Shown here piece after piece: positions 49,133 to 56,911 of a stretch of DNA of 64,000 bases; position 1 is the stretch's first letter, and each line of letters starts with the position of its first letter. Made by a program: the position numbers and the translations under genes. The stretch spans positions 1 to 64,000 of the forward strand of contig JAZRQR010000020.1 in the NCBI GenBank assembly GCA_045650025.1. The letters run 5' to 3'. Below the pieces are notes generated by a model. It did no database searches. It was not told the DNA's origin and worked only from the letters and a program-made list of their open reading frames with translations. The stretch is from SVQP01 sp045650025 (GTDB lineage Bacteria; Bacillota; Clostridia; Oscillospirales; CAG-272).

Positions 49133-50326
49133 TTATTGCAGCTTGAGATCCAGCCACAGGTCGGAAATGTACGCAAGCAGATCCTTATCCAGATTTGCAT
49201 ATGCATATTTTTCGTACGAGGCTGCGAAATCAAAGTCCTCGGGATACAGCATTGCGTAATAGTCGCATTCTGCATCACCCATGCCGAGCGATTCCTGATA
49301 TTCAGGATTTTCATACACGGCGCTGTTGGGGGTTGCATAGTAAATGTACTCTGCGTTTGCTCTTGCAATGTCGCACTCCTCGCCGTCAATGACTACGTCG
49401 GTTGCGAGCATGAAGTTAATATACGCCTCAGCAATCTCCTTGTTCTTGGCGCAGGTCGGAATGCACATAGCATCCATAAACAGATTGGTGCAAATGTTGC
49501 CTTGCTCGTCTCTGGGGTAGAAGAAATCCAGAGAGACGTTGGAGGAGGCATTTTCCATCATGGTAATGCAGTCGCCTGCGTAATACGCCGCAATGGCAGC
49601 ATCGCCCGACTCCATCATGTTAAATACCTGGTCCATGACGTAACGCTTGAGCACCGACTTTTGTGCGGCAAGCTCCGTGTAAGCCTTGTCCCAATCCGCA
49701 GTATCCTTGGAGTTTACGCTCAGCCCCAGCTTGTACATTGCCGTACCGAATGCGTCGCGCGAGTTATCAAATTGCAGAATCTGCTTGGCGTACTTTCCGT
49801 CAGGTCCGCCCCACATCAGGTCCCAGGAGCCGGTGTCTGCTTCGTCTACGATGTTCGAGTCATATACGATGCCTACCATGCCGTAGGTGTAGGGAACCGT
49901 ATATTTGTTTTCCGGATCGTAGAAGAGATTGCGGAACTGTTCGGGGATGTTCTTTTCAAAGTTGGGAATGTTGTCATAATTCAGCTCCAGCAGCATATCA
50001 TGCTCGATGAAATAATCGATCATGTAGTCGGAGGGAATGATGACGTCGTAGCTGGCAGAGCCTGCCTCCAGCTTGGCACGAAGGCTCTCGTTGGAATCGT
50101 AGGTGTCGTAGTTGACCTTAACGCGCACCCCGTATTCCTGGTAGTACCAAGCCTCAAACGCTTTGTTTACGTCCAGCGACTCGTAAGAGCCGTCCGAAAT
50201 GTATTCGCCCCAGTTATATACGTTGAGTACAACGTCGTAGCCGGAGTCACATGCGCTCAGGGTGCTCATGCAGGGAAGAAGCAGAAGTGCTGCTAAAAGA
50301 AGCGAGAAAATCGATCTGCGTGTCAT
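49133..50326 (-). CDS. potD: Spermidine/putrescine-binding lipoprotein PotD
   Basis: The 397-residue solute-binding lipoprotein has a lipobox at LSAC (Cys26), then VVLNVYNWGEYISDGSYESLDVNKAFEAWYYQEYGVRV, the PotD opening. YDVIIPSDYMIDYFIEHDML and the GDAAIAAYYAGDCI block, which holds polyamine contacts, follow. It captures polyamines outside the cell for PotBC. The ATG overlaps the potC stop (ATGA), so all four pot genes are translationally coupled. Confidence 0.95.
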   Translation of the reverse strand: MTRRSIFSLLLAALLLLPCMSTLSACDSGYDVVLNVYNWGEYISDGSYESLDVNKAFEAWYYQEYGVRVKVNYDTYDSNESLRAKLEAGSASYDVIIPSDYMIDYFIEHDMLLELNYDNIPNFEKNIPEQFRNLFYDPENKYTVPYTYGMVGIVYDSNIVDEADTGSWDLMWGGPDGKYAKQILQFDNSRDAFGTAMYKLGLSVNSKDTADWDKAYTELAAQKSVLKRYVMDQVFNMMESGDAAIAAYYAGDCITMMENASSNVSLDFFYPRDEQGNICTNLFMDAMCIPTCAKNKEIAEAYINFMLATDVVIDGEECDIARANAEYIYYATPNSAVYENPEYQESLGMGDAECDYYAMLYPEDFDFAASYEKYAYANLDKDLLAYISDLWLDLKLQ

Positions 50327-51189
50327 TTCGATCCCTCCTTTTTGCGTGCTCTGCGTGCGCGGGCGAGTTCCTTTTGCTGCTGACGCTTTGCCTTAGCATC
50401 CTGGTCGGTGCTCAGCACGTTAAACAGGATCAGGAAGATCAGAACGGTCACGAAAATGACGGTTGCCAACGCGTAAATATCGGGCTTTACGGACTTTCTG
50501 ACCTCACCGTAAATCAGAATGGGCAGGGTGGTAAAGCCGGAGCCCTTAGTGAAGTAGGAAATGACAAAGTCATCCAGCGAAAGAGTAAATGCCATAATCA
50601 GGCCGGTTACGATACCGGGCATGATCTCGGGAAGCTCAACCTTGAAAAAGGATTGAATGGGATTGCAGCCCAGGTCCATTGCCGCCTCAGGCAGGGATTT
50701 ATCCATCTGCTTGAGCTTGGGCATGATCTGCAGCATCACGTAGGGTAGCGTAAAGGTAACGTGCGCGATCAGCATGGTCCAGAAGCTGAAGGTTTCGGAC
50801 ACGTGCAGGATCAAGCCTACGAATACAAACAGCAGCGTAAACGAAAAACCGGTAATGATTTCGGGGTTGATCATGGGGATCTGGGTAATGGTCATCAGCG
50901 TGGTGCGCGCACCGGCAGAGCGCATTTTGTTAATGCCGTAAGCGGCAAGCGTACCAAGCGCGGTGGAGATGACGGAAGAGGTGATTGCCAGTAAGAGCGT
51001 GTTGCGAACTGCCTCCAGAATTGCCTCGTTGGAGATCATCTCGCTGTACCAGTACAGCGAAAAGCCTTCAAATACAGATGTGCTCTTTCCTTGGTTGAAC
51101 GAGAACAGGATCATAACCACGATGGGGGCAAACAGGAAAAAGAAGACTAAGAACATGTAGAGCTTTGCCAGGAATGAATTCTTTTTCAT
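50323..51189 (-). CDS. potC: Polyamine ABC transporter permease PotC
   Basis: This 288-residue permease has six helices and the cytoplasmic EAA loop LPEAAMDLGCNPIQSFFKVELPEIMPGI (about 180-207), which docks on the ATPase. IPMINPEIITGFSFTLLF and the DDFVISYF segment are typical of PotC. It overlaps potB by 4 nt upstream and potD downstream. The C-terminal tail is strongly basic (KRQQQKELARARRARKK). Confidence 0.95.
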   Translation of the reverse strand: MKKNSFLAKLYMFLVFFFLFAPIVVMILFSFNQGKSTSVFEGFSLYWYSEMISNEAILEAVRNTLLLAITSSVISTALGTLAAYGINKMRSAGARTTLMTITQIPMINPEIITGFSFTLLFVFVGLILHVSETFSFWTMLIAHVTFTLPYVMLQIMPKLKQMDKSLPEAAMDLGCNPIQSFFKVELPEIMPGIVTGLIMAFTLSLDDFVISYFTKGSGFTTLPILIYGEVRKSVKPDIYALATVIFVTVLIFLILFNVLSTDQDAKAKRQQQKELARARRARKKEGSK

Positions 51190-52058
51190 CGTGAACCCTC
51201 CTTTTCGTTATCACCGAATCTGTTCATCAGGATCAGACCTGCAAGCAGGATCAGCATCAGCACAAAGGAGAGTGCCGCTGCAAAGTGGTGATTGTTGTTG
51301 TAGTAGTAATAGTCGATGATATCACCGATCAGGAAGATACCGCCGAGCTGGTTGGAAATGTAGAACGTGGAGATCGAGGGAACGAAAACCATGGTAAAGC
51401 CGGAAAGCACGCCGGGAATACTGAGCGGCATGATCACCTTGCGCAATACCGAAAATCCGTTGCAGCCAAGATCCTGCGCCGCCTCTACCAAGCGGTAATC
51501 AAGCTTTGCCATGACCGAGTAAATGGGAAGGATCATGTAAGGCAAGAAGTCGTATACCATACCGATGATAACGGCAAATTCATTGTAGATCAGGATGTCG
51601 GGCTTGGGATCAAGCGGAATGGGAACCATGCTTTCGGGTAAAAGCGAAAGCAGATACACAACGGCGTTGTTGAGCACCTCCAGCACCTCGGAAAGCGCAT
51701 ACGTACGGATGATGAAGTTTGTCCACATGGGGAGCATGATCAGCACCACCAGAATTTTCTGCGTGTTGGCAGAGGTACGGGAAATGAAATATGCGGCGGG
51801 ATAACCGATAAGCAGGCAAACTACGGTTGCAATCAATGCCAGCTTGACAGACCTGAAGAATACGTTGAGATATTTGGGCGTGAAGAACAGCTGAATATGC
51901 TCAAACGTCAATCGGATCTCGTTTTGATCTGTGGTTTCGGTGAACGCATAAAACGCAACAAACGCCAAGGGAATCAGAATAAACAACACACTCCAAAGAA
52001 TGTGCGGCGTCGCAAGCAAACGCGACATCGGTCCTTTAGCGGTATGCTTCATGCTCAT
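51186..52058 (-). CDS. potB: Polyamine ABC transporter permease PotB
   Basis: The 290-residue permease has six helices and an EAA loop LVEAAQDLGCNGFSVLRKVIMPLSIPGVLSG (about 195-225). It matches PotB in the LPMWTNFIIRTYAL segment before helix 3. It overlaps potA and potC by 4 nt each. With PotC it forms the membrane channel for spermidine/putrescine. Confidence 0.95.
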   Translation of the reverse strand: MSMKHTAKGPMSRLLATPHILWSVLFILIPLAFVAFYAFTETTDQNEIRLTFEHIQLFFTPKYLNVFFRSVKLALIATVVCLLIGYPAAYFISRTSANTQKILVVLIMLPMWTNFIIRTYALSEVLEVLNNAVVYLLSLLPESMVPIPLDPKPDILIYNEFAVIIGMVYDFLPYMILPIYSVMAKLDYRLVEAAQDLGCNGFSVLRKVIMPLSIPGVLSGFTMVFVPSISTFYISNQLGGIFLIGDIIDYYYYNNNHHFAAALSFVLMLILLAGLILMNRFGDNEKEGSR

Positions 52059-53176
52059 TCCTCCTCGTCGACCACGTCGGAAAGGTGGTCCATTTCATCG
52101 GAGAAGGTGGAGTAGTCGCCGAATTTGCCGGAATATTCGGATTTCTTCATAACGTGAATAGCATCGGGCTGGATATGCAGACCGATGGTCTGACCCTCGG
52201 CAACAAAGTCGGAAGTCTCCAGCATCCACTTAAAGCCCTGCACGTCTACGATGATCTCGTAATAGTCGCCCTTGAAGGTGACGCTGAATACCGTGCCGAT
52301 CAGCATGCCGTCCTTGACGTCAACCACGTCAACGTCCTCGGGACGAATGACGATATCCACCTTTTCGTTGGGCGCAAAGCCGCTGTCCAGGCAATCGAAT
52401 ACGTGACCTGCGATCTTTGCCTTGTAGTCGCAAAGCATGGTCCCGTCCAGAATGTTGGATTCACCGATAAAGTCTGCAACGAATGCGTTGACAGGCTCGT
52501 TATAGATGTCGGTAGGCGAGCCGATCTGCTGAATGGCACCGTCCGCCATGACGACTACGGTATCGGACATGGAAAGTGCCTCCTCCTGGTCGTGCGTGAC
52601 GTAAATAAAGGTGATGCCGGTTTCGCGCTGAATGTTCTTCAGCTCCTTCTGCATGTCCTTGCGCAGCTTGAGGTCCAGTGCACCGAGAGGCTCGTCCAGC
52701 AAAAGCAGCTTAGGGCGGTTGATCAGTGCACGCGCAATGGCAACACGCTGCTGCTGACCGCCGGAGAGGTTGCCCACGTGTCTGCGCTCAAAGCCCTTGA
52801 GGTTGACAAGCTCCAGCATTTCCTTGACGCGGCGTTCTATTTCATCCTTTTTAACCTTTTGAATTTTCAGACCGAACGCAATGTTCTCATATACGTTCAG
52901 GTGAGGGAACAGCGCATAGCGCTGAAATACGGTATTGACGTGGCGCTTGTAAGCAGGCACGTCGTTGATACGCTGACCGGCGAACTCCACGTCACCGCTG
53001 TCGGGGGATACAAATCCACCAATGATACGCAGCGTAGTCGTCTTACCGCAGCCGGAGGGGCCCAGCAGGGTAACGAACTCCTTGTCGTGAATCTCCAGGT
53101 CAATGGCACGCAAAACGGGCTCACCGTCAAACGACTTTGCAACCCCCTTGAGTCGAACCAAAACTTGATCATTCAT
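52055..53176 (-). CDS. potA: Polyamine ABC transporter ATPase PotA
   Basis: The 373-residue ATPase has Walker A LLGPSGCGKTTTLR (about 37-50), signature LSGGQQQRVAIARAL, Walker B LLLLDEPLGALD and a C-terminal TOBE domain with KVDIVIRPEDVDVVD. It energises PotBC. It is the first gene of potABCD, with its own promoter at 53222-53250. AAAGGAG lies 12 nt from the ATG, slightly long spacing. Confidence 0.96.
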   Translation of the reverse strand: MNDQVLVRLKGVAKSFDGEPVLRAIDLEIHDKEFVTLLGPSGCGKTTTLRIIGGFVSPDSGDVEFAGQRINDVPAYKRHVNTVFQRYALFPHLNVYENIAFGLKIQKVKKDEIERRVKEMLELVNLKGFERRHVGNLSGGQQQRVAIARALINRPKLLLLDEPLGALDLKLRKDMQKELKNIQRETGITFIYVTHDQEEALSMSDTVVVMADGAIQQIGSPTDIYNEPVNAFVADFIGESNILDGTMLCDYKAKIAGHVFDCLDSGFAPNEKVDIVIRPEDVDVVDVKDGMLIGTVFSVTFKGDYYEIIVDVQGFKWMLETSDFVAEGQTIGLHIQPDAIHVMKKSEYSGKFGDYSTFSDEMDHLSDVVDEEE

Positions 53177-53221
53177 TTCGCATCAATACTCCTTTTAGAC
53201 AGAAATATTCAGAATACTAAT

Positions 53222-53250
53222 ATTGTAGCAGATTTTATCGCAAAATGCAA
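53222..53250 (-). promoter_or_regulatory. Promoter of potABCD
   Basis: On the minus strand TTGCAT (53250-53245), 17-nt spacer, TACAAT (53227-53222). Confidence 0.75.
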
Positions 53251-53371
53251 TAGATTTCGCAAAATTCTTTGAATAATCGCGAAATTTCTGTCAAAGGTCA
53301 GCAAAACAGTGCGGTTTTCTTGCAATATCTCGCGTATTCTCCCGTTTCCTCTCGTTTTCTCGCTTTTTTGC

Positions 53372-53935
53372 TTATGCGAACAGCATGCCGAACAGGCAGC
53401 AGGAGAACACAAAAAGCGTCAGCGAGGAGCCTGTGCGCAGCAGCAGCCAAACCGAGAGCAGCCACATGCAAAGCAGGCACAAAAAGCTCAGAACCGTGCA
53501 TATGCGCTCCGCGGTCTGTAAGGGGAGCTTGATGCTCAGCGCACCGTGCAGAATGCGCCCACCGTCAAAGCCCTCAATGGGGATCAGATTGAGCATACCC
53601 AAGGACAAAGAGGACAGGCCAAACTCCAAGATCCAGTCAGAATACCCGAGAAAGGGAAGCGACAAGCCAAAGCAGAAAAAGTTGAAAAAAGGACCCGCAA
53701 AGCATAGGGCGATCAGCGCAGGATAGGAGCAAAGTCTGCCCTTTGTCACAAGTCTTGCGCCAAGCACGTCCAGTCGCATCTGCGCAAGATCGATTCCGAG
53801 CAGCTTGGCGGCAAGCACGTGCCCAAGCTCATGGATCAGGGCGGCGCTTAAGCAGGCGCAAAGCTGCCGGGGCGGCGTGGTGGCGATCATGCACAGCAGC
53901 ATGATAAAGGTGGCGGGAGTGACCGTGATTTTCAC
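53372..53935 (-). CDS. SpoIVFB-like M50 site-2 metalloprotease
   Basis: This 187-residue intramembrane protease has the zinc motif HELGH (35-39) and the second site in NLIPIEGFDGGRI (about 123-135). Four to six helices and small size resemble SpoIVFB, the pro-sigma-K protease, but no SpoIVFA partner is beside it. The GTG at 53935 was chosen because GAGGTG precedes it; a GTG at 53962 has no ribosome site. Could be any membrane-protein site-2 protease. Confidence 0.85.
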   Translation of the reverse strand: MKITVTPATFIMLLCMIATTPPRQLCACLSAALIHELGHVLAAKLLGIDLAQMRLDVLGARLVTKGRLCSYPALIALCFAGPFFNFFCFGLSLPFLGYSDWILEFGLSSLSLGMLNLIPIEGFDGGRILHGALSIKLPLQTAERICTVLSFLCLLCMWLLSVWLLLRTGSSLTLFVFSCCLFGMLFA

Positions 53936-53972
53936 AAAACACCTCGGTAGTAAAAAATTCACAAAATAGCGG

Positions 53973-54001
53973 TTGACAATCGGGTGACTGTCATATATAA
54001 T
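53973..54001 (+). promoter_or_regulatory. Sigma-A promoter
   Basis: TTGACA at 53973-53978, 17-nt spacer, TATAAT at 53996-54001; drives DUF1836 and the next gene, divergent from the M50 protease. Confidence 0.87.
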
Positions 54002-54030
54002 AAAAACACTATATAAAAGAGGAGGAAGCT

Positions 54031-54621
54031 ATGCATTTACAGATTCATGATGCTTTGATCCCCGGAACAAAGCTGCGCAGATCCGATATGAACAACGTAA
54101 CGGGTCTTGAATTTCTTTCCAAAATCTTCTTTATTTCCGACGGCGTTATGCTGACACAGATTCGTGACATCTCCGGCATTGACGGCTCGACTCTGCAAAA
54201 CTGGACCAAGAGAGGCTGGGTGCCGCTTTCCAAGTCCAAGAAATACGATATTGACCAGGTTGCGTACATTTTGATTATCAATATGCTGCGCCCCTGCATG
54301 CAGCTGGACAAGATTGCGTACATGCTGGAATACATCAACGGTGACCTGGAGGATGAGAGCGACGACATCATCCGCGCCAGCGTGCTTTACGATTATATTT
54401 GCCGCATTCTGGACGCGCTGGTGGAGGAGAATCAGTGCTCGTTTTCTTCGATCCGTGCGGTTATTGAAAAGCAGACCACCAGCTATACCGAGGTAATGGA
54501 CGGCGCAAGAGAACGCCTGACGGATGCGCTGGAGGCGATTGTGGTGGCGTACTATGCAACCCTGATCAAGCAGCGCTCGGATGAGCTTGTCAACAAGCTT
54601 GTGGGCAACCGCTATGAGTAA
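54031..54621 (+). CDS. DUF1836 protein with MerR-like helix-turn-helix
   Basis: The 196-residue protein resembles the DUF1836 family of Firmicutes. Residues 36-75 (SDGVMLTQIRDISGIDGSTLQNWTKRGWVPLSKSKKYDIDQVAYIL) form a MerR-like winged DNA-binding region; the rest is helical. It may be a transcription factor; targets unknown. AGAGGAGGAAG precedes the ATG. It overlaps the following membrane-protein gene by 8 nt, so the two are co-translated. Confidence 0.85.
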   Translation: MHLQIHDALIPGTKLRRSDMNNVTGLEFLSKIFFISDGVMLTQIRDISGIDGSTLQNWTKRGWVPLSKSKKYDIDQVAYILIINMLRPCMQLDKIAYMLEYINGDLEDESDDIIRASVLYDYICRILDALVEENQCSFSSIRAVIEKQTTSYTEVMDGARERLTDALEAIVVAYYATLIKQRSDELVNKLVGNRYE

Positions 54622-55207
54622 ACGCAATTCGGAGCGCATTGTCCTTGCTGTCATTTATCTGCTGCTGATCTCGTTTGCGGCAACTGCATCGTATATGATT
54701 GCGGATCAGATCATGCGCATGCTCAACACCATCATGGTGCTGGAGGAAACGCACGTGGCAAGCGTGCTGCGCCTGTTTCTGACCGTGCTGCTCAGCTGCA
54801 CGATTCTGGCTGCCGTCACGTATTGGGAGGGCTATCATTTTGCAACCTTTGAAAAGGGCATCGTCTTTCCTGCCATCGGCATGGCGCTGGGCGTGCATTT
54901 TGCGCTGGGATTCTTGTTCGGCTTTTCTCCCTGGGTCACGGGTGGCGTCATGTATCTGACGGGCTGGATGAATTACGGAGCGGATTACACCTCGGAGTGC
55001 TCCATGGCAACCAAGGATATCAGCGTGCTGCTTTTTGTCGCAGCGTTCGTCATCTTCTCGGGCATCTATATGCTGTTTATGACATTTCCGCAGTATTACG
55101 GAATGGTCAAGCGATTTGCGGACAGAGAAGAGCTGCTGGAGCAGGCACAGCGCAAAACAACTTATGTGCAACCGCAAGAGGAATATGCGGATTCTGACGA
55201 GAATTGA
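54614..55207 (+). CDS. Four- to five-helix membrane protein of unknown function
   Basis: This 197-residue protein has helices near 12-32, 52-72, 82-105 and 131-156, and a charged C-terminal tail (KRFADREELLEQAQRKTTY). Conserved-looking aromatic and Gly residues lie in the middle (YWEGYHFATFEKGIVFPAIGMALGVHFALGF). No family recognised. It overlaps DUF1836 by 8 nt, suggesting a regulator-membrane-protein pair. Confidence 0.7.
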   Translation: MSKRNSERIVLAVIYLLLISFAATASYMIADQIMRMLNTIMVLEETHVASVLRLFLTVLLSCTILAAVTYWEGYHFATFEKGIVFPAIGMALGVHFALGFLFGFSPWVTGGVMYLTGWMNYGADYTSECSMATKDISVLLFVAAFVIFSGIYMLFMTFPQYYGMVKRFADREELLEQAQRKTTYVQPQEEYADSDEN

Positions 55208-55220
55208 AACAGGGGGGATT

Positions 55221-55251
55221 TTGAAATCCCTTATATAATAAGGGATTTCAA
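55221..55251 (+). terminator. Perfect 14-bp terminator hairpin
   Basis: TTGAAATCCCTTAT (55221-55234) pairs perfectly with ATAAGGGATTTCAA (55238-55251) around ATA. Confidence 0.75.
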
Positions 55252-55301
55252 GTGCTCCCGGAAACGGCGAAAATTTTTTTAAAAAATTTTTCAAAAAGGT
55301 A

Positions 55302-55329
55302 TTGACAAATTCGAAAAAAGGTGTATAAT
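55302..55329 (+). promoter_or_regulatory. tRNA promoter
   Basis: TTGACA at 55302-55307, 16-nt spacer, TATAAT at 55324-55329, upstream of the two tRNA-Leu genes. Confidence 0.85.
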
Positions 55330-55366
55330 GTTATACGTTGCCGGTAAGCAAGCCAAGGCAGCGAAT

Positions 55367-55451
55367 GCGAGAGTGGCGGAACTGGCAGACGCGCACGTTT
55401 GAGGGGCGTGTGGTTCACACCGTACGGGTTCAAGTCCCGTTTCTCGCACCA
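55367..55451 (+). tRNA. tRNA-Leu(GAG)
   Basis: 85 nt including an encoded CCA. The acceptor GCGAGAG pairs with TTCTCGC (one G-U). The anticodon stem CACGT/GCGTG encloses loop TTGAGGG with anticodon GAG. A long variable arm and T-arm CGGGTTCAAGTCCCG mark a class II tRNA-Leu. Confidence 0.95.
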
Positions 55452-55484
55452 AAGGGTACGAGGTGTGAGCCTTGTACCGAATAT

Positions 55485-55571
55485 GCGGGTATGGCGGAAT
55501 TGGCAGACGCGCTAGATTCAGGTTCTAGTGGGGGCAACTTCGTGGAGGTTCAAGTCCTCTTACCCGCACCA
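55485..55571 (+). tRNA. tRNA-Leu(CAG)
   Basis: 87 nt including CCA. The acceptor GCGGGTA pairs with TACCCGC. Stem CTAGA/TCTAG encloses loop TTCAGGT, anticodon CAG. Class II variable arm (GGGGGCAACTTCGTGG). It lies 33 nt after the first tRNA, in the same transcript; a terminator follows. Confidence 0.95.
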
Positions 55572-55613
55572 AAGCAAAGGGTGATCTTCGGATCACCCTT
55601 TTTGCTTTGGTAC
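55558..55613 (+). repeat. tRNA-Leu 3' end plus terminator, repeat copy 1
   Basis: These 56 bases (last 14 of the tRNA plus the terminator hairpin GGGTGATC/GATCACCC and T tract) recur identically at 55931-55986. This copy belongs to the functional tRNA. Confidence 0.9.
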
Positions 55614-55733
55614 AGGTAAGAGACCACGCAGAAGCTCCTGCGAGTACGGTGCATACTGAACACATCTATACAAGTGGTCTCCGTACTCGACGCAATAGGG
55701 AGCGCAAAGCGCGAGTCTTTGCCAGGTTCTAAG
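55614..55733. other. Structured spacer with interleaved hairpins
   Basis: GAGACCAC (55620-55627) pairs with GTGGTCTC (55674-55681), while CGAGTACGG (55641-55649) pairs with CCGTACTCG (55681-55689). The pairs interleave and could form an H-type pseudoknot or alternative hairpins. On the minus strand the second stem encloses a 31-nt loop ending in TGTTCAGTATGCA (55662-55650), as in the ppa and bcp elements. No gene is supported. Confidence 0.6.
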
Positions 55734-55803
55734 TCCTCTTACCCGCACCAAAAAGAGCAGGTAGGCATTTAGCCTACTTGTTTTTTTGTCGCGGGTATAC
55801 AAT
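55734..55803 (+). repeat. Partial tRNA-Leu 3' end, copy 2, with own terminator
   Basis: AAGTCCTCTTACCCGCACCA (about 55731-55750) repeats the T-arm/acceptor/CCA end of tRNA-Leu(CAG) without a tRNA body. A terminator CAGGTAGGC/GCCTACTTG with seven Ts follows (55758-55787). After it, GCGGGTA (55791-55797) and then an inverted T-arm fragment (GAGGACTTGAAC, 55804-55815) make the segment partly palindromic. Confidence 0.75.
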
Positions 55804-55930
55804 GAGGACTTGAACGGGCGCGGTAGTGAATGACTGCCTAAATGGCAGTCAGAGCCGCGCCTGACCGAGGCACGTAGCAAAAGACCGCATCAATTCGCGG
55901 CTTTTGCGTCGTCGTGCCGAGAATCAAGTC
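55804..55930. other. Multi-hairpin spacer bounded by inverted T-arm fragments
   Basis: GACTTGA (55807-55813) with TCAAGTC (55924-55930) encloses two long hairpins. The first is GGCGCGG/CCGCGCC (55817-55823/55855-55861) with inner TGACTGCC/GGCAGTCA (55831-55838/55844-55851). The second is GGCACG/CGTGCC (55869-55874/55913-55918) with inner GCAAAAG and CCGC against GCGGCTTTTGC (55897-55907). No open frame is supported. A folded RNA or repeat is inferred. Confidence 0.6.
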
Positions 55931-55986
55931 TCTTACCCGCACCAAAGCAAAGGGTGATCTTCGGATCACCCTTTTTGCTTTGGTAC
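55931..55986 (+). repeat. tRNA-Leu 3' end plus terminator, repeat copy 3
   Basis: Identical for 56 bases to 55558-55613, including CCA and the terminator. Upstream identity ends almost at once (one C missing in the T-arm). The gap to the next gene (55987-56104) holds only a weak TTGTAC/TATAAT promoter near 56043-56073. Confidence 0.9.
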
Positions 55987-56104
55987 GCACCCACGTTTGC
56001 CCGATCCTTTATAAATCTTAATATCTTAAATATCGACACAATTTGTACCAAACGCAAAAAAATCTGTTATAATAGTGGCAACGATAGATTTTGAGAGGAA
56101 GCTT

Positions 56105-56872
56105 ATGTTAAAGTATTTAGGATTTACCGATACTCTGCCTGAAGCGCAGGGCGCATATTCCTGGCAGCATTTGACGTTTGTGACGTCGCTGGTGCTGGTG
56201 ATGACGGCACTTGCCATTCTGATTGGATTGCATTACCGTAAGCATCCTGAAAAGAATAAAAACGTACCGCTGATCTGGGCGGCGCTGCTGATCGACGGCT
56301 TTGAGATCTGCAAGATCGTGCTCAATTGCATCCACGCAGACAACCCGGTCGATAGCCTTTTGATCAATCTGCCGCTGTTTCTGTGCAGCATCCAGCTGAT
56401 CACCCTGCCGCTTGCCGCGTTCTCCAAGGGTATACTGAAGGAGGCAGCTCTTGACTTCGTTATGATCTTTGGCTTGCTGGGCGCTCTGGCGGGCACCTAT
56501 GGCGCAGCACAAAACTACGCGGTGTATCACGTATTCTACTACGTTAACGTGGTCTCGGGCATTACGCATTGCATTTCCGGCTTCGGCGCGCTCTACATTG
56601 CCATTTCGGGTATCGCAAGCATGAAAAAGAGAAATATAGGCATCACCTTTGGCATTCTCTGCTTCTTCTGTGCTGCCGCATATACCGTCAACCGCCTGAT
56701 CGATTACAATTACATGTTCCTGATGCGCGGTGACGGCACGCCCTACGACATTCTGTATAATCTGGTCGGCGGACACGCCTGGCTGTACCCCATGGGCGTC
56801 ATCGCATTGTTCCTGCTTTACATATCCGGCTTCTACGGTGTGTATTTCCTGATCAGCAAAAAGAAAAACTGA
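56105..56872 (+). CDS. YwaF/TMEM164-like membrane protein
   Basis: This 255-residue protein has about seven helices. EAQGAYSWQHLTFV near the start, LPLFLCSIQLITLPLAAF and the late ILYNLVGGHAWLYPMGVIALFLLY match the YwaF (TIGR02206) family. Function is not established in bacteria. ATG 56105 follows GAGGAAG. Convergent with the AEC carrier, sharing a bidirectional terminator. Confidence 0.82.
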   Translation: MLKYLGFTDTLPEAQGAYSWQHLTFVTSLVLVMTALAILIGLHYRKHPEKNKNVPLIWAALLIDGFEICKIVLNCIHADNPVDSLLINLPLFLCSIQLITLPLAAFSKGILKEAALDFVMIFGLLGALAGTYGAAQNYAVYHVFYYVNVVSGITHCISGFGALYIAISGIASMKKRNIGITFGILCFFCAAAYTVNRLIDYNYMFLMRGDGTPYDILYNLVGGHAWLYPMGVIALFLLYISGFYGVYFLISKKKN

Positions 56873-56876
56873 ACAA

Positions 56877-56911
56877 AAACGCCACCGCATCAGCGGTGGC
56901 GTTTGTTTTAC
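56877..56911. terminator. Bidirectional terminator
   Basis: AAACGCCACCGC (56877-56888) pairs perfectly with GCGGTGGCGTTT (56893-56904), with A and T runs outside. Confidence 0.9.

Noticed and set aside
55338..55619. A 93-codon frame across the two tRNA genes
   Set aside because: It covers both tRNA-Leu genes and a terminator; the tRNA structures are complete.
55558..55986. A CRISPR-like array from the repeated tRNA ends
   Set aside because: Only three copies with different lengths, long spacers of 180-190 bp and tRNA identity; no cas genes in the window.
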